Positions 58,076 to 64,000 of a DNA stretch of 64,000 bases are shown one piece after another. The stretch is from Myxococcota bacterium (GTDB lineage: Bacteria > Myxococcota > XYA12-FULL-58-9 > JALHOP01), in assembly GCA_022842935.1 (NCBI GenBank), contig JALHOP010000007.1:141592-205591 (forward strand), in the 5' to 3' direction. The notes beneath the pieces are model-generated. The model was not told the origin of the DNA, did no database searches, and saw only the letters and a program-made list of their open reading frames with translations. How positions within the stretch are numbered: the first letter of the stretch is position 1; every line of letters begins with the position of its first letter. A program made the translations under genes and the position numbers.

Positions 58076-59939
58076 AGCGCATCGCATCGACCGGGCGCTG
58101 CCGTGCCGCGCGCAAGGCCGGGTAGATGGTGGCGAGATGCGAAATGACGAAGGCCGCTACAGCGGTCAAGACGATCTCGAACGGGCGGATACGTACGGTG
58201 AGTGAGTCGACCATATAGACATCGGCTGCGATCTGGAGCTTGAGCTGCGAGAGCGCGATAGCGACGCCAATCCCGAGTACGAGCCCGAAACCAGTGCCAA
58301 CGAGGCCGACGATCCACCCCTCGAGTACGAAGATCTTCATGATGCTACCGTCGCGCGCGCCCATGGACTTGAGCACGCCGATCTCTCGCGCCTTTTCAAT
58401 GACGGTCATGAAGAGAGTCGAGGCGATGTTGAAGGCCGCGACCACGATGATCATGACCAGGATGCTATAGAAGACAGCTTTCTGGAGAAAGAGGGCGCGA
58501 AAGATACCCTGGTTGAGCTCACGCCAATCGAGGGTGCGGTATGGGTAGCGGCCGACCGCGCGGAGCACTTTGGCCGCGATCGCCTCGACGCGCTGCGGGT
58601 CACTCAGCTTCAGCTCGACACCCGACACCGAGGCGCCTAAGCCCAAGAGCTCCTGGGCGGCGCCGAGCTCGAGGTACGTGAGCCGTGAGTCGAACTCGTG
58701 CATGCCTGAGCGAAAGGCGCCGGTGACCTGGAACTGCATGCGTTTCGGTGCGGTATTGCGGACGCTCGCCAGTGACACAGGTGTCGTCAAGGTGACGAGG
58801 TCGCCGACAGCGAGGCCTTGGCGCTTGAAGAGCTCGAGCCCGACGACGATACCGGGCACTCCGCCACCCGGGCGCAGCATCTTGGCGAATTGGGCGTCAC
58901 CGTCGCGCGTGAACGGGATGCAACGCCCGGCCTCGACGCGCTCGCAGAGGTTGCGCGTCACCTCGGTGACCGCTCCAGCGGTCTCGGGTACGACACCCTT
59001 GAGCAGGACGCCAAGGCCACGATCGCCAAAGCTGAACGAAGCCTCGTTGAAGACGAATGGTGTCGTCGCGATGACCTCGGGTACGTCGCGGGTGGTCTGG
59101 GCTATCTTTTCGTGCTCGCTGAAATCGACGCCGTACTTCTGCACCACCAGGTGGGCGTTGGTGGACAAGATGCGCGACTGGATGTCCGCCTGGTAGCCGC
59201 TCATCACGGCGGTGACAGCGACGAGCGCCGCGACACCCACCGCGACACCCGTGATTGCGACCATCGCGGTGACCGAAACCAAGCCCCGCCGTTGCGACAC
59301 GAGCTGGCGTAGGCCCAGGAAGCGCTCGTAGCCCATCTTGAAGTCCCGGATGCCGTCATCGCCGTAGACCAGGAAGACGAGCGAGCCGCCGAAGATCATC
59401 AGCACGAAGCCGATGAACAACCACAAGCCCCAGAGCGCGAGCCACAAATCGCCCAGCATGCGCTGGCCAGGCGCGAGGACCCCAAGCATGTCGAGGTATG
59501 AGGTGTGCTCGCCCGCGACTTTGGCCCAGAGGTTCTGAAAACCATAACGCAGGTGGACGTACGCGGCCGCGCCGCTCACCAACATCGCCGCGTAACTCTC
59601 CCAGTAGCCGATGCGTCTTGCGAGCCGACCGATGACCGCGCCGGCCAGCATCGCGACGAGTAGCGCGGCGGCCCAGGTGAGGATGACGGCGTCGTCGCCG
59701 AAGCGGTTTGGGTCGACCTGGATAGCCATCGTCGTCGCGGTGACGCCCGCCATCATGAGCAGGGTCCCCAGGCAGAACGCAGCCCAGCGAAAGCGGCGCT
59801 TCGTGATCGCGTCGATGAGGCCGAGGATGGCGACCCAGAGCAGGCCGTAGATCGCCATGACGAGCTGCCAAGCACCCCAATGCATGAGGGATCGCGAGGT
59901 TTTCGGCTCGCGCGCTGCGGGCACCACGATGCTGGTCAT
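58068..59939 (-). CDS. LolC/E-like ABC permease with extra N-terminal helices
   Basis: 623 residues from ATG 59939; the open frame begins at 60059. The C-terminal ~400 residues are a MacB/LolE-type permease: one helix, a large periplasmic domain (MSGYQADIQSRILSTNAHLVV), then three helices with EKAREIGVLKSMGAR. In LolCDE this unit moves lipoproteins from the inner to the outer membrane. About 230 residues with some six helices at the N-terminus are not usual. No ATPase gene is adjacent. It leads an operon with TadE-like and FHA genes. Confidence 0.87.
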   Translation of the reverse strand: MTSIVVPAAREPKTSRSLMHWGAWQLVMAIYGLLWVAILGLIDAITKRRFRWAAFCLGTLLMMAGVTATTMAIQVDPNRFGDDAVILTWAAALLVAMLAGAVIGRLARRIGYWESYAAMLVSGAAAYVHLRYGFQNLWAKVAGEHTSYLDMLGVLAPGQRMLGDLWLALWGLWLFIGFVLMIFGGSLVFLVYGDDGIRDFKMGYERFLGLRQLVSQRRGLVSVTAMVAITGVAVGVAALVAVTAVMSGYQADIQSRILSTNAHLVVQKYGVDFSEHEKIAQTTRDVPEVIATTPFVFNEASFSFGDRGLGVLLKGVVPETAGAVTEVTRNLCERVEAGRCIPFTRDGDAQFAKMLRPGGGVPGIVVGLELFKRQGLAVGDLVTLTTPVSLASVRNTAPKRMQFQVTGAFRSGMHEFDSRLTYLELGAAQELLGLGASVSGVELKLSDPQRVEAIAAKVLRAVGRYPYRTLDWRELNQGIFRALFLQKAVFYSILVMIIVVAAFNIASTLFMTVIEKAREIGVLKSMGARDGSIMKIFVLEGWIVGLVGTGFGLVLGIGVAIALSQLKLQIAADVYMVDSLTVRIRPFEIVLTAVAAFVISHLATIYPALRAARQRPVDAMRYD

Positions 59940-60185
59940 GACCTGGGCGACCTCTGCGGGCGTAATCCCAGGTGCGCGTGGTTTTTTCAAGGCGCGGCGG
60001 CCGCTCTGGTGGGTGCCAGTCGCTGCGCCTAGGGCGAACCGCCGCTCATCTGTCCTCAAAGGTTCGCACGCTTGGGTCCACGTATGGGTCCAGGTAGTCG
60101 TTCATTTTCGTCTCGCGCAATTTGCAACCACCTCCGCGTTGCCTTTAGGCTCCGCGTGCCGGGTTTCATATCCCCTGGAGACTTC

Positions 60186-62645
60186 ATGTCTTTGTCGCGG
60201 ATCCCTCGTCGTGTCACTTGGTTCGGCGTGCTGGCTTTGGCGGTGGCGAGCGGTTGTGGGGACGATCCCGATGACAACATTGGCGACGACAACACCTCCG
60301 ATAGCGACACGACGACCGATAGCGACACGACGACCGACACGGATACTGGCGCGGACGGTGACTGTAACTGCGCCGCGGTGAGCGCGTGCTGCGACGGCTG
60401 CAATGTGATCAACCAGGGTGGGTCATGCACCGACGGTAACTTCTGCAACGGCACCGAGACCTGCAGCGCGGGAGTCTGCGGCGGCAGCACCGGTAACCCC
60501 TGCCCTGGACCCGATGGCGATGACAACTGCTCCGAATCCTGCGACGAGGCGACGGATTCGTGCACCGCGCCCGATACCAACGGCAGCGCCTGCACCGATG
60601 GAAACTACTGCAATGGTGCCGAGACCTGCAGCGGTGGCGCTTGCGGCGGCAGCACCGGTAACCCTTGCCCGGGCCCCGATGGTGACGACAATTGCAACGA
60701 GTCGTGCGACGAAGCCGCCGATTCATGCACCGCCTTCGACGGGAACGGCGCAGCGTGTTCTGACGGCGTGGGTTGCACCACCGAGAATTGCAGCGCTGGG
60801 GCCTGCACCGTGGACCTCGTCTGCCCAGTCTTCGTCGACGTCAACGCGACGGGCGCAAACGACGGCTCGAGCTGGGCGGACGCTTTCACGACCGTGCAGG
60901 CTGGTATCGACTTTGCGGTGGCGTCGTCCAACCCGCGCGTCTTCGTAGCCGACGGCACGTACGTGGCGACCGGGCCGGTGGTCGTTGATACGCCGCTAGT
61001 CGCTATGGCGGACGACGTGGCTATCTACGGCAGCTTCGTCGGCACCGAGGATACACTGGCGCAGCGGCCAAGCCCCACCGAGCGCAACTCCGTCCTCGAT
61101 GGCGGCAATACCCAGCGCGTCGTGACCGGCGCATCGAATGCGCGACTCGATGGCTTCGTCGTGCGCAATGGACGGGCGGCAGCATTCGGGGGCGGCATGT
61201 ACAACGAGAGCGTCACCGGGCTAACCGTGGCGGATACGAGCTTCGTCAACAATCGGGCGGGCACGTCCAGCACAGGCGAAGGCGGCGGCATGGCTGCCCG
61301 CTCTGCAAGCGTGGTGCTCGACAACGTTCTCTTCCAAGACAACCGTGCCGGGGGAAGTGTGAGGAGCTTTGGTGGCGGCGTTTCCGGGAGCGAGTCGAAT
61401 CTGTCGCTAACTGACGTTACGTTCTTGGAGAACGTGGCGGCCGGTTCGTCGACTGCTCGAGGTGGCGCCATCGCCGTCGCTCAAGCGGGCACGACGGTTC
61501 TGCAAGACGTGGTCATCGCGGACAACCAGGTGACGTCGGCGGGGGCAAGCCGAGGCGGTGGCCTCGCGGCGTTTGGCCATACATCGCTGACCGTCAACGA
61601 CGTGCAGTTCGTTGCGAACAGCGCGCAAAACAACTCGTCAAGGAGCGCCTCGGGTGGCGGCATGTTCATGCAGAGCGTTACTACGGCAACCCTCGCTGAC
61701 GTTCGCTTCGAAAACAACAGTGTCAATGGTGCCTACGTGTTCGGCGGCGGCCTCGCCATCACGGTCGGCGGCACCCACACCCTCACCGACGTGACGTTCA
61801 GTGGCAACCAGGCAGTCGCAAGCTCCTCTGCGTCTGGTGGCGGTCTGTTCGCGGCCAACGCAGGGAACCTCACCGTCACCGATTCGACCTTCTTCGACAA
61901 CAGTGCGAGCAATGGTGGCGGCATGCAGGTCCAAAACGGCCCAGTCACAGTCACGAATACGAACTTCCTGCGCAACGGCCGGGCCATCGAGTTCGACAAC
62001 GCGCTTGCCGAGGTGCGCTTCTCGAGCTTCAGCTTCAACTCCGACGGTGGCATTTCCGCTGGCGCGTCGACGCTGACCGTGACGAACTCGGTGTTCTTCG
62101 ACAATGGCGGGAGCGACGTGAGCGTCGGGGGGCCCGTCGCGACCACGGCCACGAATAACTGCGCGTTCCAGATCTTCGGCGCAATCGATCCGAGTAATGT
62201 CTTCATCACCACTAACCCGTTCATCCAGTCACCAAGTGGCCGACTCTTCCTCGACCAGGGCAGCGCCTGCGTCGACATCGGCTCGAACGCCGCAGCGGAC
62301 ACCGCCTACGGCGCGGACGTTTGGCGTGCCTACACGACCGACATCGAAGGTGCGACGATCGAAGGGGCGGGCACTGCTGACCCTGGCGTGCATCACGACC
62401 CGGCCCGGGCATGGATCAAGACCTTGGTCGTCGGCGACACCAGCGTGACCTGGACCACCAACGCCCCAGCGGGCGGCACCTGCTTCCTGCGCACTTCGAC
62501 AGGCACCTTCGTCTACGACATACCCGACGCCGACCGCGCCTCGGGTACGACGTCGCACACCGAGCCAGGGGGTACGCCGTTCATCTTGACCTGCGCTGAT
62601 AGCGCCGGTCACCGCGATATCGCGACCGCGAACTTTTCGCCTTGA
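60186..62645 (+). CDS. Beta-helix lipoprotein with Cys-rich repeats
   Basis: 819 residues from ATG 60186, with GGAG upstream. Signal ends SGC, followed by a D/T/S-rich stalk (TTTDSDTTTD). Residues ~79-188 hold two full and one partial 55-residue Cys-rich units. Then ~450 residues form a right-handed parallel beta-helix of the Chlamydia Pmp/Pel type, with repeated GGG-M/L and N-xx-A motifs, and a C-terminal beta domain. A surface adhesin or glycan-binding role is likely. The stop overlaps the sulfatase start (TGATG). Confidence 0.85.
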   Translation: MSLSRIPRRVTWFGVLALAVASGCGDDPDDNIGDDNTSDSDTTTDSDTTTDTDTGADGDCNCAAVSACCDGCNVINQGGSCTDGNFCNGTETCSAGVCGGSTGNPCPGPDGDDNCSESCDEATDSCTAPDTNGSACTDGNYCNGAETCSGGACGGSTGNPCPGPDGDDNCNESCDEAADSCTAFDGNGAACSDGVGCTTENCSAGACTVDLVCPVFVDVNATGANDGSSWADAFTTVQAGIDFAVASSNPRVFVADGTYVATGPVVVDTPLVAMADDVAIYGSFVGTEDTLAQRPSPTERNSVLDGGNTQRVVTGASNARLDGFVVRNGRAAAFGGGMYNESVTGLTVADTSFVNNRAGTSSTGEGGGMAARSASVVLDNVLFQDNRAGGSVRSFGGGVSGSESNLSLTDVTFLENVAAGSSTARGGAIAVAQAGTTVLQDVVIADNQVTSAGASRGGGLAAFGHTSLTVNDVQFVANSAQNNSSRSASGGGMFMQSVTTATLADVRFENNSVNGAYVFGGGLAITVGGTHTLTDVTFSGNQAVASSSASGGGLFAANAGNLTVTDSTFFDNSASNGGGMQVQNGPVTVTNTNFLRNGRAIEFDNALAEVRFSSFSFNSDGGISAGASTLTVTNSVFFDNGGSDVSVGGPVATTATNNCAFQIFGAIDPSNVFITTNPFIQSPSGRLFLDQGSACVDIGSNAAADTAYGADVWRAYTTDIEGATIEGAGTADPGVHHDPARAWIKTLVVGDTSVTWTTNAPAGGTCFLRTSTGTFVYDIPDADRASGTTSHTEPGGTPFILTCADSAGHRDIATANFSP
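60420..60749 (+). repeat. Two tandem 165-bp repeats in the beta-helix lipoprotein gene
   Basis: The Cys codons that open each unit lie at 60426 and 60591, exactly 165 bp apart, and a third unit starts at 60750 (Cys codon at 60756) but diverges. Each unit encodes 55 residues with about ten Cys and the phrase CPGPDGDDNC. High identity makes the array a hot spot for copy-number change. Confidence 0.85.
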
Positions 62646-64000
62646 TGCGTTTGGTTGGGCTCGTAGCCCTTGCGTGCGTCGTGGCATCTTGCGACGCGCG
62701 CGGCGGTGTGCGCGAGCCCAACGTCCTGCTCATCACCATCGACACACTGCGGGCTGACCATCTCCCGATGTACGGCTACAAAGATGGGCGCACGCCGGCA
62801 CTCGACGCCTTGGCGCGCGAGGCGACGGTATTCGAGCATGCGACATCGCACGCGCCCATCACGCTCCCGTCACACACCACCATTCTCACCGGCCTCTACC
62901 CGCCGCAGCATGGAGCGCGCAGCAATGGCAGCTACCGCGCTCCCGCCGAGCTCGACACCCTCGCCGAAAAGATGCGGGCTGCCGGCTATCGAACCGGGGC
63001 GTTCGTATCGGCGTTCGTTCTCGATTCGCGCTACGGGCTCGATCAGGGTTTCGACGTTTACGATGACGACCTCGTCGACGGTCGCAAGAAGCTCTCCAAG
63101 TTCGGCGTCAAGGACCGCCAGGCCGACAACACTCTGTCGCGAGCGCTCGCTTGGATTGACGGTGAAAGCGGCCGGTTCTTCGCGTGGGTGCACCTTTATG
63201 ACCCACACTTTCCATACGAAGCACCCGAGCCTTTCCGCAGCGCCTTCGCGAACCCATATGACGCTGAGATTGCTTACGTCGACGCGGCGCTCGGTCGCTT
63301 CTTCGACGGCTTGAAGAAGAGCGACCGTTTCGCCGAGACGCTGGTAGTGCTGACGAGCGACCATGGCGAGAGCTTTGGCGAGCACGGCGAAAGCACCCAC
63401 TCGTTGTTCGTTTACGAAGCGACACAGCACATCCCACTGCTGGTACGGCTACCCGGCGGACGCGATGGCGGACAACGCGTCAAGGAGCTCGCGCGTCACG
63501 TCGACATCCTGCCAACGGTCATGGGGGTGGTGGCGGGAGACAAGCAGCCTGGGTTACTTGCGCGCGGGCGAAGCGAAGCACCCTCGTACGCAGAGGCCTA
63601 TTTGCCGCTCGAGCAGTTCGGTTGGAGCCCGCTCTACGCCTGGCGCGATGCGCGCTACAAGTTCATCGACGCGCCCAAGCCAGAGCTCTACGACCTCGCG
63701 AGCGACCCCCATGAGCTGCGTAACCTCGCGACCGACACCGACCTCGCTCCGTACAGAAAGCGACTTGCCGCTTTGCAGGCTACCTTGATGCCGGTCGCGC
63801 GTGACGCCACGGTCGAAGTAGACGCCGCAGCCACGGACGCACTCGCCGCTCTGGGTTACGTGAACCGCGACGACAAACGTCCGAGCGATCGTGGTCGTGA
63901 CCCGAAGGACATGGTGGGGATGCACGAGATCCGCGAGCTGGCGCATGCACGCATAGAACGCGGTGAGTACCTCGAGGCCATTCCGATTCTCCAAGAAGGT
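62645..64000 (+). CDS. Sulfatase-like lipoprotein with TPR region (truncated by window end)
   Basis: 452 codons are visible and the frame is still open at the last base. Signal MRLVGLVALACVVASC gives a lipoprotein. The sulfatase/alkaline-phosphatase fold shows LLITIDTLRADHL (D33), LTSDHGESFGEHG with metal ligands, and TLPSHTTILTGLYPPQHG where arylsulfatases have Cys/Ser-x-Pro-x-Arg; here Thr73 takes the nucleophile place, so formylglycine cannot form and a phosphatase or transferase role is likelier. The final visible residues start a TPR stretch (ELAHARIERGEYLEAIPIL), as in the widespread sulfatase-TPR family of this phylum. Coupled to the beta-helix lipoprotein. Confidence 0.88.
   Translation, partial: MRLVGLVALACVVASCDARGGVREPNVLLITIDTLRADHLPMYGYKDGRTPALDALAREATVFEHATSHAPITLPSHTTILTGLYPPQHGARSNGSYRAPAELDTLAEKMRAAGYRTGAFVSAFVLDSRYGLDQGFDVYDDDLVDGRKKLSKFGVKDRQADNTLSRALAWIDGESGRFFAWVHLYDPHFPYEAPEPFRSAFANPYDAEIAYVDAALGRFFDGLKKSDRFAETLVVLTSDHGESFGEHGESTHSLFVYEATQHIPLLVRLPGGRDGGQRVKELARHVDILPTVMGVVAGDKQPGLLARGRSEAPSYAEAYLPLEQFGWSPLYAWRDARYKFIDAPKPELYDLASDPHELRNLATDTDLAPYRKRLAALQATLMPVARDATVEVDAAATDALAALGYVNRDDKRPSDRGRDPKDMVGMHEIRELAHARIERGEYLEAIPILQEG

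Noticed and set aside
1-64000. tRNA genes, rRNA genes, insertion sequences, integrases, CRISPR arrays and classical defence systems
   Set aside because: Read for on both strands; no cloverleaf, transposase, integrase, Cas, restriction or toxin-antitoxin signature was recognised.

Overview
The window is a gene-dense, high-GC bacterial chromosome segment that most resembles Myxococcota (class Polyangia or a relative). This is inferred from gene content: a eukaryote-like Ser/Thr kinase with a PEGA domain, many lipoproteins with Asp/Ser/Thr-rich stalks, calcium-binding thrombospondin type-3 and EF-hand repeats, a Thermus-type isocitrate dehydrogenase, an archaeal/eukaryal-type ProS, and DUF1501/DUF1800, FHA, TadE and sulfatase-TPR proteins. 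No rRNA, tRNA, CRISPR array, insertion sequence, prophage or replication origin was seen. Adjacent genes often overlap by ATGA or GTGA, so short operons with coupled translation are common.

Layout. 0-2.4 kb: a lipoprotein coupled to a Ser/Thr kinase. 2.6-5.5 kb (minus): icd, a small ORF, then pyrC. 5.8-7.2 kb: mntH behind a palindrome resembling an MntR box. 7.1-11.6 kb (minus): upp-like, hpt, a membrane protein, a methyltransferase/coiled-coil protein and a UPF0158 protein. 11.9-16.6 kb: a papain-like (C39-like) protease with a peptidoglycan-binding-like N-terminus, a DUF4329 protein, a Pro/Gly-rich repeat protein and a Cys-rich lipoprotein; this is the most accessory-looking part. 16.6-19.7 kb: a BatA/VWA membrane protein and ilvE, followed by a convergent 44-residue basic protein gene. 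20.1-27.7 kb: a 1963-residue lipoprotein, an SGNH-hydrolase lipoprotein and an EF-hand protein. 27.9-32.8 kb: proS, a TreT-like glycosyltransferase divergent from otsB, and a GST. 33-38 kb: a small membrane protein, a TauE/SafE exporter, a methyltransferase, a CASTOR/POLLUX-type channel and a VOC protein. 38-43 kb: rnhA, an amidohydrolase and a purine nucleoside phosphorylase, divergent from an N-terminally extended CNT nucleoside transporter. 43.2-46.8 kb (minus): a thymidine phosphorylase, an LplT/PlsC-like fusion and a lipoprotein. 46.9-49.5 kb: a small ORF, trpS and a Kelch-like lipoprotein. 49.6-52.4 kb (minus): a DUF1800/DUF1501 pair. 52.5-53.9 kb: a VOC/TfoX-C/TetR operon whose promoter spacer is filled by a perfect palindrome. 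54-56.4 kb: a FAS1 remnant and a GH57 protein lacking its catalytic Asp. 56.5-59.9 kb (minus): a LolC/E-like permease, a TadE-like protein and an FHA protein. 60.2-64 kb: a beta-helix lipoprotein and a sulfatase-TPR lipoprotein cut by the window end.

Functional themes are nucleobase and nucleoside salvage (upp-like, hpt, PNP, amidohydrolase, CNT, thymidine phosphorylase), envelope proteins (about ten lipoproteins), and several local regulatory elements. No textbook defence system is present. The strongest new leads are the TetR-type operator at 52508-52526, the MntR-like box at 5823-5838, the paired palindromes ahead of the Pro-rich gene (14772-14832), the C39-like/DUF4329 region, and the predicted GH57 pseudoenzyme.
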